A stretch of DNA of 64,000 nucleotides, from the NCBI RefSeq assembly GCF_047553045.1, contig NZ_CP180208.1, positions 682,001 to 746,000 on the forward strand, read 5' to 3'. This DNA comes from Sphingomonas_L flavalba_A (GTDB taxonomy: Bacteria > Pseudomonadota > Alphaproteobacteria > Sphingomonadales > Sphingomonadaceae). Position numbers and translations under genes: made by a program. Below the pieces are notes generated by a model that was not told where the DNA came from, did no database searches, and worked only from the letters and a program-made list of their open reading frames with translations. Positions within the stretch are counted from its first letter, which is position 1; each line of letters starts with the position of its first letter. Of the stretch, positions 17,025-25,924 are shown piece after piece.

Positions 17025-18173
17025 CTAGACGGTGGCTGACTGGCGGTCGAGGCGGCGCTGCAATTGCCAGGCGAGCAGCATGACGACCGCGACCGAGGCG
17101 AGGATGAAGGCGCCGATTGCGGCGAAACCGGCGATGGCGATCAGATAGCCGCCGATCACCGGGCCGAGCGACCCGCCGAACAGCAGGGCGCCGCCCGCCG
17201 AGGCGACGATCCGCCCGGACGGGTCGAGTTCCGCCGCCAGGCCGAACAGATAGGGCGCGGTGAAGAACAGGAAGGCGTGGTAGACGACCTCGACGATGGC
17301 GAACACCGTCGCGTTGCTGGTCTGGCTGATCCAGAAGGCGAGGACGGCATTGAACACCAGCCCGATCATCAGCGGCTTCATCCGTGAAAAGCGGGTGCCG
17401 ATGATCGCCGCCGCCCCGGCACCGGACAGGGCGAGCACCCCGGTCGCGCCGAGGATGACGCCGATCTGCGCCTTGGTCAGGCCTGAACGCAGGCCGATTT
17501 GTTCGGTGAACGCCCACAGTGCCGTCTCCCGCGCCGAAAACAGCGCGATGGCGGTAACGATCGCCAGGGTCGGGCCGATCGGCAGCTTGGCGGGCACCGG
17601 GCGTGTCCCGGCCGGATCGGTGCTGTCGGCGCGGCGCTGCGGCAACAGCATGACCAGCGGCACGAGCAGCGCGATCAGCATCGCCTGATAAGCGAATATC
17701 CCGGAATGCTGCCATTTCGGGATGATCAGCGGCAGCAGGCTGAGCGAGACGAGTTGGGCGAGCCCGACCGAGATCAGCAGCAGCGACGACAGCCGGTCGG
17801 GATTGGGCGAATTAGCGATCGACGCATTGCCGGCGGCGAGCATAAGCCCGGCGCCGAAGCCCGCGACCATCCGGGCGGCGACGATCGACGGCAGATCGAC
17901 CAGCGTCGCCGAGAAGCCATGGGCCAGGATGGCGATGGCGGCGCCGATGATCGCGACGGTGCGCCGTGGCCAGGCGCCCATCAGCGGCGCGACCGCGAAG
18001 GAAACCAGCGCCACGGTGATCAGTTCGGCTGAACACAATAGCCCGGCCTGCTGTTCGTTGAGGTTGAGGCCGGTGATCAGAGCGCCGACCATGAAGGGCA
18101 GGGTGATCTGGGTGAGCTGGCCGGATGTGCTGGCCGACATGACCCCAATGGCGAGTGTACGCGAACCGGCCAT
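17025..18173 (-). CDS. Major facilitator superfamily transporter
   Basis: 382 aa with about 12 membrane segments, shorter than the roughly 400 aa average but complete. MFS landmarks include the loop-2-like stretch APLMGAWPRRTVAI and the repeat of that fold at GTRFSRMKPLMIGL. It lies downstream of the LysR gene on the same strand with a 114-base gap holding an inverted repeat, and opposite the hydantoin cluster. It probably moves a substrate or product of that cluster, but the direction (uptake or efflux) is not evident. Confidence 0.85.
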   Translation of the reverse strand: MAGSRTLAIGVMSASTSGQLTQITLPFMVGALITGLNLNEQQAGLLCSAELITVALVSFAVAPLMGAWPRRTVAIIGAAIAILAHGFSATLVDLPSIVAARMVAGFGAGLMLAAGNASIANSPNPDRLSSLLLISVGLAQLVSLSLLPLIIPKWQHSGIFAYQAMLIALLVPLVMLLPQRRADSTDPAGTRPVPAKLPIGPTLAIVTAIALFSARETALWAFTEQIGLRSGLTKAQIGVILGATGVLALSGAGAAAIIGTRFSRMKPLMIGLVFNAVLAFWISQTSNATVFAIVEVVYHAFLFFTAPYLFGLAAELDPSGRIVASAGGALLFGGSLGPVIGGYLIAIAGFAAIGAFILASVAVVMLLAWQLQRRLDRQSATV

Positions 18174-18265
18174 GCCTTGTCCCTTCCCCGATGCTGCGCG
18201 CGCGGCGCCCGCCGAAACGGAGCCGACGGCCTTTGTGTCAGGGTAGCGTCTGGCGGGCGGTGGCT

Positions 18266-18287
18266 TACATCCGAAAAACTGGATGTA
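18266..18287. promoter_or_regulatory. Inverted repeat TACATCC-N8-GGATGTA between LysR and MFS genes
   Basis: Perfect 7-bp arms with an 8-base spacer (gaaaaact) sit directly after the LysR stop and 93 bases before the MFS start. It could be an operator for the MFS gene or an mRNA hairpin; no T-run follows. Confidence 0.4.
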
Positions 18288-19250
18288 TCACTCCGAAACG
18301 GCGTTGCGAACCGGTGCGGCGGGCGCCCGCCCGGCGTCCCGCCTGATGCCGTGCAGGTCGAGCAGGTCGGTGATGAAGGCGCGAACCTGCGGTTTGTACG
18401 GCGTGCCCTTCTTCAGCACGAGCGCGATTTCGACCGTCGCTTCGATCTGGTGGGGCAGGATCGCCTTCATCTCGCCACCCCGCACCCATTGATCGGCATA
18501 GTTGACCGGCAGGAAGCCGATGAACCGGCCGGACCGGATCAGGATCGCGGTGCCTTCGATGTTGAAGCCGGTGGCGGTCATGTTCTGGAAACGACGCAGG
18601 CGTTTGGGCAGCACCTCCGCCTGCCGGTATTTGGGCCGGACGATTTCCTGCCCGAACAGGTCGGCGACCTGCATCCGGTCGCTGACAGACGGGAATAACG
18701 GGTGGCGGGCGCCGCAGTATAGTTGGTGACGCTGAGTGCAGAGCGGGATGTATTCGACCCCGACGGTGCGTTTCAGCGGGCTGGACACGCCAAGATCGTA
18801 GGCGCCTTCCGATACGCCCTGTTGCACCTCCAGCGGCGATTTCACGTGGATGTTGATGCTGACATCGCCGCGCCGGTCCTTGAAGCGAGCAATCGCCTCG
18901 TCCAGCTTCAGCCGATGGTTGGACACAATATGGTCCATGCACGCGATGTTGAGGGTGCCGGACAGCTTGCCCTTCTTCGAACGGATGACGCTGCTGAACT
19001 CGTCGAGATGGCCGAACAGCTTGCGGGCGGCGGCGTAGACCATTTCGCCGTCTTCAGTGACGTTGAAGCCGGCGCGGCCGCGCTCGCACAGGCGGATGCC
19101 GAGCCGGTCCTCCAGGTCCGCCATATGCGAACTGAGTGTCGACTGGCCGATGTTCAGCGTTTCCTGTGCGTTGACGAAGCCGTTGTTCTCCACAACCGCC
19201 ATGAACACGCGCAGCAGGCGCAGATCGACCTGGTGAATCTGGTTCTTCAT
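18288..19250 (-). CDS. LysR-family transcriptional regulator
   Basis: 320 aa. The N-terminal winged helix (DLRLLRVFMAVVENNGFVNA, then LNIGQSTLSSHMADLEDRLG) is the LysR DNA-binding domain. From about residue 95 a substrate-binding domain follows (GTLNIACMDHIVSNHRLKL; YDLGVSSPLKR). It is divergent from the hydantoin cluster and upstream of the MFS gene. It probably activates both in response to a pathway intermediate. The family usually represses its own promoter from the shared intergenic region (19251-19464). Confidence 0.9.
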   Translation of the reverse strand: MKNQIHQVDLRLLRVFMAVVENNGFVNAQETLNIGQSTLSSHMADLEDRLGIRLCERGRAGFNVTEDGEMVYAAARKLFGHLDEFSSVIRSKKGKLSGTLNIACMDHIVSNHRLKLDEAIARFKDRRGDVSINIHVKSPLEVQQGVSEGAYDLGVSSPLKRTVGVEYIPLCTQRHQLYCGARHPLFPSVSDRMQVADLFGQEIVRPKYRQAEVLPKRLRRFQNMTATGFNIEGTAILIRSGRFIGFLPVNYADQWVRGGEMKAILPHQIEATVEIALVLKKGTPYKPQVRAFITDLLDLHGIRRDAGRAPAAPVRNAVSE

Positions 19251-19264
19251 TGGTCGGAATGCCT

Positions 19265-19293
19265 ATGGTTCGCTTCGGGAAGTGTCAAACCAT
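19265..19293. promoter_or_regulatory. Candidate LysR operator between divergent LysR and hyuA
   Basis: ATGGTT (19265-19270) and AACCAT (19288-19293) form an inverted repeat in the divergent intergenic region, 15 bases upstream of the LysR start. Between them lies CTTC-GG-GAAG (19273-19282). LysR sites are often dyads of this kind, but no consensus is known for this protein. Confidence 0.3.
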
Positions 19294-19464
19294 GTTACGC
19301 TTACATCGGGCGACGCGCTGTAGCGGCATAAGGCAAGGCGAAGGGAAATAGTGAAAACATCCACGAACGTCGATGTGTGGTGCTGTCTTTCGCTATGGCT
19401 CGGCTGCCGGGAATCGCGCTAGCGGCAGGCTTGGATTGTCAGGACAGAACGTTCCGGGGACTGG

Positions 19465-21546
19465 ATGGCTAAGCTGATCGGCGTTGACGTTGGCGGGACC
19501 TTCACGGACGTGGTGTTTCACGACACCACCGAAGGCACCACCCATATCCACAAGCTGCCGTCGACCAACCACGATCCGTCACAGGGCGTGCTGGCCGGCA
19601 TTCTGCAGATCTGCGAGCGCGGAGGCATCGCGCCGGCTGAGCTCGACCAGATTTACCACGGCACCACTGTCGCGACCAACGCGATACTGGAGAACAAGGG
19701 CGCGCGGGCCGGGATGCTGACCACCGCCGGCTTCCGCGACGTGCTCCACATCGGCCGGCACCAGCGGCCCCAGCATTATTCGATCATGCAGGAAATCCCC
19801 TGGCAGGACCGGCCGCTGGTCCGCCGTCGCGACCGCAAGGTGGTGGCGGAGCGGATTATCCCGCCGACCGGCGCGGTCGAAACCCCGCTCGACGAGGCCG
19901 GGGTCCGGCGCGCGGCGCGGGAGTTCCGCGAGGACGGGATCTCCTCCATCGCGGTCTGCTTCCTGTTTTCCTATCTGAACCCGGCGCACGAGGAGCGGGC
20001 GAAGGCGATCATCCTCGACGAGTATCCGGATGCGTTCGTCACCACGTCCTCTGCCGTTTCGCCGCAGATCCGGGAATTCGAGCGGTTCACCACCACCGCG
20101 ATGAACGCCTTCGTCGGCCCGCTCGTTCGCCAGTATATCGGCCGGCTGAGCGCGGCGATCGGCGAGGCGGGGATTGGCGCGAACCTGCATGTAATGCTGT
20201 CCAACGGCGGGGTCGGCACCGCCAAGATGGTGTGCGAGGAACCGGTGCGGACGCTGCTGTCGGGCCCGGCCGCCGGGGTGCTGATGGGCCAGCTATGCTG
20301 CCGCACCTCCGGGCGGCGCAACCTGATCACCTTCGATGTCGGCGGGACCAGCGCCGATATCGCAGTGATCGAGCAGGGCGCCTATGCCGAATCCTCGGCG
20401 CGGGAAACGTCGATCGCCGGCTTTCCGGTGCTGGTGCCGATGATCGACATTCACACGATCGGCGCCGGCGGCGGCAGCATTGCCGCTTATGACGACATCA
20501 ACGGTTTCCGCGTCGGGCCGGAGAGCGCCGGGGCGCAGCCCGGGCCTGCCGCCTATGGCCGTGGCGGGCGGCTGCCGACGGTTACCGACGCCCATGTTGT
20601 GCTCGGCCGGCTCGACCCCGACAATTTCCTGGGCGGGGAAATGGCGCTGAACACGGTGGCGGCTAGTGCGGTGATCGGCACGCTGGCCGATGCGCTGGGC
20701 CTGACCCCGCATGCCGCGGCCGAAGGGGTATTGCGCGTCGTCAACAACAACATGGCCAACGCCATCCGCGAGCGCACCGTGCAGAAAGGCCTCGACCCGC
20801 GTCGTTTCTCGCTGGTCGCTTACGGCGGTGCGGGGCCGCTGCACGCCGTCGATGTCGCGCGGCTGCTCGGCACGCCGGAAGTCATTGTGCCGGAATTCCC
20901 CGGCATCGGCTCGGCGGTCGGCCTGCTGACCTCGGATCTGAAATACGATCTGGTCGGCACGTTCCTGCAGAACAGCGACGCGCTCGATCTTGCGCGGCTG
21001 TCGCGTCACCTTGGCGAAATGCGCGACCGGATCGCCGCGCAGTTTGCCGAGGACGGGGTGGCGCCCGACACGGTGGCGTACCGCTATGCCGCCGAATTGC
21101 GCTATGTCGGCCAGGGCTATGAATTACGCGTCGAATTTCCGGACTGCGTGGTAACAGGCGACACGATCGCGGCGGCTTTCGCCGATTTCCACGACCGCCA
21201 TCGCAAGGAATATGGCCACGCCTTTCCCGACGCGGCGATCGAGATCGTCAACCTGCGCGTCGCCGGCATGGCCGAGACCCAGAAGATACAGCCGCGCGCC
21301 CACGCCTGTGCCGGTACGGTTGCTGACGCGCTGGTGCGCGACGGGCATTGCCATTTCCGCACCGCTGCGGGGCTGCAGGCGCTGGCGACGCCATTCTACG
21401 CCCGCGAGCGCCTGCCGGTCGGCGTTGCGGTCGCCGGGCCGGCGGTGATCCTGCAGAAAGACACCACCACCGTGGTCCCGCCTGATTGCCATTTCACGCG
21501 CGACGCCGGCGGCGACGTGATCATCACGATCCAGACGGGAGACTGA
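19465..21546 (+). CDS. hyuA: Hydantoinase/oxoprolinase family protein, HyuA subunit
   Basis: 693 aa, the normal size for HyuA. The N-terminal Hydant_A_N domain starts LIGVDVGGTFTDVV. The second half of the actin-like ATPase fold follows (LITFDVGGTSADIAVIEQ, then GAGGGSIA), and a C-terminal domain ends the protein. With HyuB it hydrolyses a five-membered cyclic amide (hydantoin, N-methylhydantoin, 5-oxoproline) using ATP. It begins the cluster, and hyuB follows after four bases. The presence of a carbamoylase and a hydantoin racemase downstream favours a hydantoin-type substrate over 5-oxoproline. Confidence 0.9.
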   Translation: MAKLIGVDVGGTFTDVVFHDTTEGTTHIHKLPSTNHDPSQGVLAGILQICERGGIAPAELDQIYHGTTVATNAILENKGARAGMLTTAGFRDVLHIGRHQRPQHYSIMQEIPWQDRPLVRRRDRKVVAERIIPPTGAVETPLDEAGVRRAAREFREDGISSIAVCFLFSYLNPAHEERAKAIILDEYPDAFVTTSSAVSPQIREFERFTTTAMNAFVGPLVRQYIGRLSAAIGEAGIGANLHVMLSNGGVGTAKMVCEEPVRTLLSGPAAGVLMGQLCCRTSGRRNLITFDVGGTSADIAVIEQGAYAESSARETSIAGFPVLVPMIDIHTIGAGGGSIAAYDDINGFRVGPESAGAQPGPAAYGRGGRLPTVTDAHVVLGRLDPDNFLGGEMALNTVAASAVIGTLADALGLTPHAAAEGVLRVVNNNMANAIRERTVQKGLDPRRFSLVAYGGAGPLHAVDVARLLGTPEVIVPEFPGIGSAVGLLTSDLKYDLVGTFLQNSDALDLARLSRHLGEMRDRIAAQFAEDGVAPDTVAYRYAAELRYVGQGYELRVEFPDCVVTGDTIAAAFADFHDRHRKEYGHAFPDAAIEIVNLRVAGMAETQKIQPRAHACAGTVADALVRDGHCHFRTAAGLQALATPFYARERLPVGVAVAGPAVILQKDTTTVVPPDCHFTRDAGGDVIITIQTGD

Positions 21547-21550
21547 GGCC

Positions 21551-23332
21551 ATGACGCGCGATTCGATGCCACAGGTCGACCCGATTACCGTCAGTGTGAT
21601 CGAGGGGGCGCTTGCCAACATCGCTACCGAGATGGGCCACAAGCTGATCCGCATGGCCTATTCGAGCATCATCCGGGAATCGGAGGATTTCGGTGCCGCG
21701 CTGGTCGATGCCAGCGGCCAGCAATTGTGCGAGGCGAAACAGAGCACGCCGCTTGCTTCGGGGCCACTGCCCGGCTGCGTCGCCGGGATCATGGATCAGT
21801 TGGCGCGGCGTGGCGAGGTGATCGAGCCGGGCGACATCATCGTCCACAACGACCCCTATGCCGGGGCCAGCCACCTGCCCGATGTCGGATTCTATGTGCC
21901 GGTGTTCGTCGGAGACGAACTGGTCGGCTTTTCCTGCGCGATGTCGCACCATGTCGACATCGGCTCTTACAAGCCGGGGAGCGGCGGGCAGGTCAACGCC
22001 AGCGACGCCTATGCCGAAGGGCTGCAGCTGAAGGCGCTGAAGGTTTACGCCCGCGGCCAGCGCAACGACCAGTTGTGGCACCTTATTCGCGACAATGTCC
22101 GCATGGCCGATGTCGTGATTGGCGACATGGAGGCTGAGATCGCCGCCGTGCAGATCGGCGCGCGCCGTTTCGCCGAACTGATCGAAAGTTATGGCCTGGA
22201 CGTGTTCCGCGCAGCCTGCACGGTGTCGCTCGACAACGCCGAACGCAAGATGCGCGCGGCGATTCGCGCGGTGCCGGACGGCGACTATACCGGCGTCGTC
22301 CATATCGACGGGTTCCTCGATCACCCGGACCCCGCCTATTCGGACCTGCCGCTTAGCGTGACGCTGAAGGTGCGGGGCGACGAGATCGTCGCGGACCTGG
22401 CCGGCACCGCGCCGCAGCTTCCCGACAAGCCGATCAATATCCCGTTTCGCGGCAGCGTCGACTGCGCGATTTTGGTCGCGATCAAGAGTGTGCTGCTCGA
22501 TTCCGCGGTACATGGAGAGATTCCGCAGAATTCCGGGCTGGTCCGTCCGATCACGATCACCGCGCCGGTCGGCTGCCTGGCGAACCCGGTGTTCCCGGCG
22601 CCGACCATGTGCCGTTACGCCGGCGGCATTGCCCTGTCCGACGCGACGATGAAGGCGCTGGCGCAGGTGGTGCCGGACAAGGTCTCTGCCGGCGTCGGCA
22701 ATGGCGGAGGCATCGTGTTTGGCGGCGACAGCGGCAGCGAGGCGATGTGGCTGCATGTAGAGCTGTTCGAGGGAAGTTATGGCGGGCGCCCGCAGCGCGA
22801 CGGCATGGATGCGGTCGATTGTCTGTTCGCCAATACCCGCAACAACCCGATCGAAGATGTCGAGTCGCATAATCCGCTGCGGATCGAGCGTTACGAACTG
22901 CGCGAAGATGTGGCGGCACCGGGCATGCAGCGCGGCGGGCTGGGCACGATCAAGGAGTTTCGCATGCTGGCGGACGGTAGTGTCGCGGCGGAGTCCGACG
23001 GCCACAAGCACCGGCCCTGGGGCTTGCTGGGCGGAGAGGACGGGTCGACCCGCGCCACCGTGCTGGAACGCGCCGATGGCAGCTGCGTCGAGTTGCCGTC
23101 AAAATTCGACTTCCTCGAATATCGGTTGAAGGCCGGTGACCGCATCCGGGCGTTTGGGCCGGGGGGCGGCGGCTACGGCCCGCCCAACCAGCGCAACCCG
23201 GAGGCAGTGCGCGACGACGTGCTGGACGGGCTGATTTCCCGCGAAAACGCGGAACGGGATTACAAGGTGGCGTTCACCGCAGACGGCGAGATCGACCACG
23301 CCGCCACCGAGAACCTGCGGAGGGGCAATTGA
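21551..23332 (+). CDS. hyuB: Hydantoinase/oxoprolinase family protein, HyuB subunit
   Basis: 593 aa, matching Hydantoinase_B. Conserved segments include PITVSVIEGALANIATEMGH at the N-terminus, DIIVHNDPYAGASHLPDV, and the glycine-rich C-terminal FGPGGGGYGPP. It forms the catalytic complex with HyuA. The stop overlaps the TTG start of the carbamoylase gene, so all three should be made together. Confidence 0.9.
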   Translation: MTRDSMPQVDPITVSVIEGALANIATEMGHKLIRMAYSSIIRESEDFGAALVDASGQQLCEAKQSTPLASGPLPGCVAGIMDQLARRGEVIEPGDIIVHNDPYAGASHLPDVGFYVPVFVGDELVGFSCAMSHHVDIGSYKPGSGGQVNASDAYAEGLQLKALKVYARGQRNDQLWHLIRDNVRMADVVIGDMEAEIAAVQIGARRFAELIESYGLDVFRAACTVSLDNAERKMRAAIRAVPDGDYTGVVHIDGFLDHPDPAYSDLPLSVTLKVRGDEIVADLAGTAPQLPDKPINIPFRGSVDCAILVAIKSVLLDSAVHGEIPQNSGLVRPITITAPVGCLANPVFPAPTMCRYAGGIALSDATMKALAQVVPDKVSAGVGNGGGIVFGGDSGSEAMWLHVELFEGSYGGRPQRDGMDAVDCLFANTRNNPIEDVESHNPLRIERYELREDVAAPGMQRGGLGTIKEFRMLADGSVAAESDGHKHRPWGLLGGEDGSTRATVLERADGSCVELPSKFDFLEYRLKAGDRIRAFGPGGGGYGPPNQRNPEAVRDDVLDGLISRENAERDYKVAFTADGEIDHAATENLRRGN

Positions 23333-24261
23333 CCAGAATTGTAACTGTGGCTGCGGCGCAAATGGCGGCGGCATCGCCCTATACCGGGCGCAAGCCGGTG
23401 GTCGACCGCATGCTGGCGATGATGCGCGAGGCAAAGGCGCGTGGGGCGGACGTCATCGTCTATCCCGAACTGGCGCTGACCCCGTTCTTCATCATGCACT
23501 GGGTCGACGATCTGGCGGAAGCGGACGTCTATTACGAAAAGGCGATGCCCAATCCCGACGTTCAGCCGCTGTTCGATGAGGCGCGGGCGCTCGGCATCGG
23601 CTTCTATCTCGGTTATGCCGAACTGATCGGGCAGGGCGAGGGGGCGAAGCGCTTCAACACCGCGATCCTCGTCGGCAAGACCGGCGAGATCATCGGCAAA
23701 TACCGCAAGGTCCACCTGCCCGGCCACGCCGACTATCGACCGGAATTGCCGTTTCAGGGGCTGGAAAAGCTGTATTTCGAGGTTGGCGATACCGGTTTCG
23801 GTACCTGGCAGGCCTTTGGCGGGGTTGTCGGCATGTGCATCTGTAACGACCGCCGCTGGCCGGAGACCTACCGCGTCATGGGGCTGCAGGGGGTCGAGCT
23901 GGTGATGGTTGGTTACAACACGCCGACCAGCGTGCCGTGGGACACCACCTTCGATCACCTGACCGAGTTCCATAACCACCTGTCGGTGCAGGCCGGTGCC
24001 TACCAGAACAGTTCCTGGGTGGTTTCCGTTGCCAAGACCGGCCGCGATGGGCCGCTGGACCTGATCGGCGGAAGCTGCATCGTTTCGCCGGGCGGCGAGA
24101 TTGTCATGACGGCGCAGACCCGCGAGGACGAACTTCTCGTTGCCGCATGCGACCTGGATCTGGCGCAGAAATACAAGCGATCGGTTTTCGACTTCTCCCA
24201 GCATCGCAGGACCGAGCATTACCGGGCGATCTGCGATCAGATCGGGGTCGCGGCGGCATGA
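23329..24261 (+). CDS. N-carbamoyl-D-amino acid hydrolase (nitrilase superfamily)
   Basis: 310 aa. The Glu-Lys-Cys triad is in place: E47 in VYPELAL, K127 in KYRKVHLPGH, C172 in CICNDRRWPE. The characterised Agrobacterium D-carbamoylase has these at 46, 126 and 171 in about 304 aa, so this is a close family match. It converts N-carbamoyl-D-amino acids to free D-amino acids, CO2 and ammonia. It starts with TTG overlapping the hyuB stop, after CGGAGGGG; no better start is available. It supplies the second step of hydantoin breakdown. Confidence 0.88.
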   Translation: MTRIVTVAAAQMAAASPYTGRKPVVDRMLAMMREAKARGADVIVYPELALTPFFIMHWVDDLAEADVYYEKAMPNPDVQPLFDEARALGIGFYLGYAELIGQGEGAKRFNTAILVGKTGEIIGKYRKVHLPGHADYRPELPFQGLEKLYFEVGDTGFGTWQAFGGVVGMCICNDRRWPETYRVMGLQGVELVMVGYNTPTSVPWDTTFDHLTEFHNHLSVQAGAYQNSSWVVSVAKTGRDGPLDLIGGSCIVSPGGEIVMTAQTREDELLVAACDLDLAQKYKRSVFDFSQHRRTEHYRAICDQIGVAAA

Positions 24262-24322
24262 TCGGCGGCGGGGCGGCGTGGACCGGGCGGCGCCCGCCCC
24301 GCGCCGACCGCCCCGCGCGGCG

Positions 24323-24973
24323 ATGATCGAGCTCTACCTGTATGAAACCTGCCCCTTCTGCACGAAGGTGCGAATGGCGCTTGGCGCGCAGCAGCTTGAC
24401 TATCGGCGCGTCTACCTGCTGGCCGACGACCGGGATACGCCGCGTTGGCTGACCGGGCGGCCGGGGGTGCCGATCCTCTATCTCGATGGGCGCTATCGCA
24501 CCGAAAGCGATGAACTGGTTGATGCGCTGTCCGGCCGCGGGCGGGGGCTGGCCTTTGCCAGCGCGCCGCTCAGCGCGGCGGCAGGCGCGTGGCGTGACGC
24601 GGTTGCCGGCGCCTATGATGCGCTATGTTATCCGCGTTTTGCGCGGCTTGGCCCGCCGGAACTCTCCAGCGATGGCGCGATGCGCTATTTCGCGCAGTCA
24701 CGCAGCGAACGGCTGGGTCAGAGCCTGGAGGAAGCGATGGCGCGCAGCGGCGAATATGTCGCGCAGGTGATGCCGGCTTTGGCGGCGGTCGCCCCGCATG
24801 TCGACCCTGCCGCCGTCGCGGAAGGGCGGCTGAGCGCCGACGATTTCCTGTTGTTTCCGGCGCTGCGCAATCTGGCGCTGGTTGACGGACTGGCGCTGCC
24901 CGGCCGTATCGCCGCCTATTTGGCGGCGGTTGCCGACACATGCGGCGTGCCGCTGTTCGTTGAGCGATACTGA
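24323..24973 (+). CDS. grxB: Glutaredoxin 2 (GrxB-like)
   Basis: 216 aa, the size of E. coli Grx2 (215). The N-terminal thioredoxin fold has the redox motif CPFC (YETCPFCTKVRMALG), GVPILYLDG with the cis-proline, and ESDELVDAL. An all-helical GST-like C-terminal domain follows. It starts with ATG 62 bases after the carbamoylase. A dithiol glutaredoxin in this cluster may keep a cysteine enzyme (the carbamoylase or the racemase) reduced, which is inference. Confidence 0.82.
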   Translation: MIELYLYETCPFCTKVRMALGAQQLDYRRVYLLADDRDTPRWLTGRPGVPILYLDGRYRTESDELVDALSGRGRGLAFASAPLSAAAGAWRDAVAGAYDALCYPRFARLGPPELSSDGAMRYFAQSRSERLGQSLEEAMARSGEYVAQVMPALAAVAPHVDPAAVAEGRLSADDFLLFPALRNLALVDGLALPGRIAAYLAAVADTCGVPLFVERY

Positions 24974-25000
24974 TCGGGTGGTCGAGTGGAGGGACGAGGC

Positions 25001-25744
25001 GTGAAGAAGCATATTTTCGTGTTGCACCCGGCGGTAGGGCCGACGCGCGACCCGGCTGAACTGGCGGGCATGATCGGCGCCGACGTGACGATCACCGTCG
25101 GTGGGCTGGACGCGGGGCCGGTGCATCTCGCCAGCCAGTATGAAGTGGCGCTGGCAGTGCCCGATTGCTGCGCCAAGGCCAGGCAGGCAGAGGCGGCGGG
25201 CGTCGACGCGATCGTCATCGATTGCATGGGCGATGTCGGTGTTGCCGAAATCCGCGAGAATGTGCGCATTCCGGTGCTTGGCCCGTACCAGACCAGTCTG
25301 GCGGTCGCGAGTCTGCTCGGCCAGCGCTGCGGCATCGCCACGATGGCGCGACAGGTTGTGCCGGTGATGTATGCCGAGGCCCGCCGTTATGGGTTCGCCG
25401 ATGCGATCGCCGCGCTCGATGCGATCGACATGTCGGTCGCCGAGATGGCGGCGGACCCGGAAGAGCGCGACCGGCGCCTGGCGGATTTGTGCCGGCGGAT
25501 GGTGGAGCGTGACGGCGCCGATACCATTATCCTTGGCTGTACCGAGATGCTGGGCGCCGAAACCCGGCTGTCGGCGACGCTGCGCGCGTTGGGGGCGGAT
25601 GTTGCGGTTGTCCAGCCGCTGGTCGCGACGATTGCGGTTGCCGCCGCGATGCTCGACGCCCGCCTGGCGCACAGCAAGACGGCCTATCCGTTCCCGATGT
25701 TCGGCAACCATGTCGGCTACCCGCATCTGGGTGGCGCGGCGTGA
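25001..25744 (+). CDS. Hydantoin racemase (Asp/Glu racemase superfamily)
   Basis: 247 aa. GGLDAGPVHLASQYEVALAV corresponds to the family's GPxSIExxYDE region. The two catalytic cysteines are in IDCMGDVG and ILGCTEML. It interconverts D- and L-5-substituted hydantoins so that the D-specific steps can run to completion. I chose the GTG at 25001 with GGAGGG eight bases upstream over a GTG at 24986. The fit with the flanking HyuA/B and carbamoylase is strong. Confidence 0.85.
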   Translation: MKKHIFVLHPAVGPTRDPAELAGMIGADVTITVGGLDAGPVHLASQYEVALAVPDCCAKARQAEAAGVDAIVIDCMGDVGVAEIRENVRIPVLGPYQTSLAVASLLGQRCGIATMARQVVPVMYAEARRYGFADAIAALDAIDMSVAEMAADPEERDRRLADLCRRMVERDGADTIILGCTEMLGAETRLSATLRALGADVAVVQPLVATIAVAAAMLDARLAHSKTAYPFPMFGNHVGYPHLGGAA

Positions 25745-25781
25745 GCGGCGCACACTTCCGGATTGGTGTAGCTAGGGCAAG

Positions 25782-25807
25782 TTTTCATCGGCCTTTATCG
25801 ATGGAAA
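25782..25807. promoter_or_regulatory. Inverted repeat TTTTCATCG-N8-CGATGGAAA
   Basis: A 9-bp dyad with one mismatch lies between the racemase stop and the SDR operon, about 90 bases upstream of its ribosome binding site. It is either an operator for the SDR/Rieske genes or a weak terminator; no T-run follows it. Confidence 0.35.
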
Positions 25808-25894
25808 TCCCGCGCTTTCGTCATTCAATTCACGGCGTGATTTCCTAGAGTGGCGAAATTGGAAAGGCCGCGTCAGGTCGGCCGGGAGGATGCG

Positions 25895-25924
25895 ATGACC
25901 AGCCTATGCCGGAACCGGCGATGA
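25895..25924 (+). other. Possible 9-codon leader ORF coupled to the SDR gene
   Basis: GGGAGGA at 25884-25890 is ideally placed for the ATG at 25895, which encodes MTSLCRNRR and stops in ATGA overlapping the SDR ATG at 25921. The SDR start itself has no Shine-Dalgarno sequence of its own. Translation of the leader may feed the SDR by re-initiation. Confidence 0.35.
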
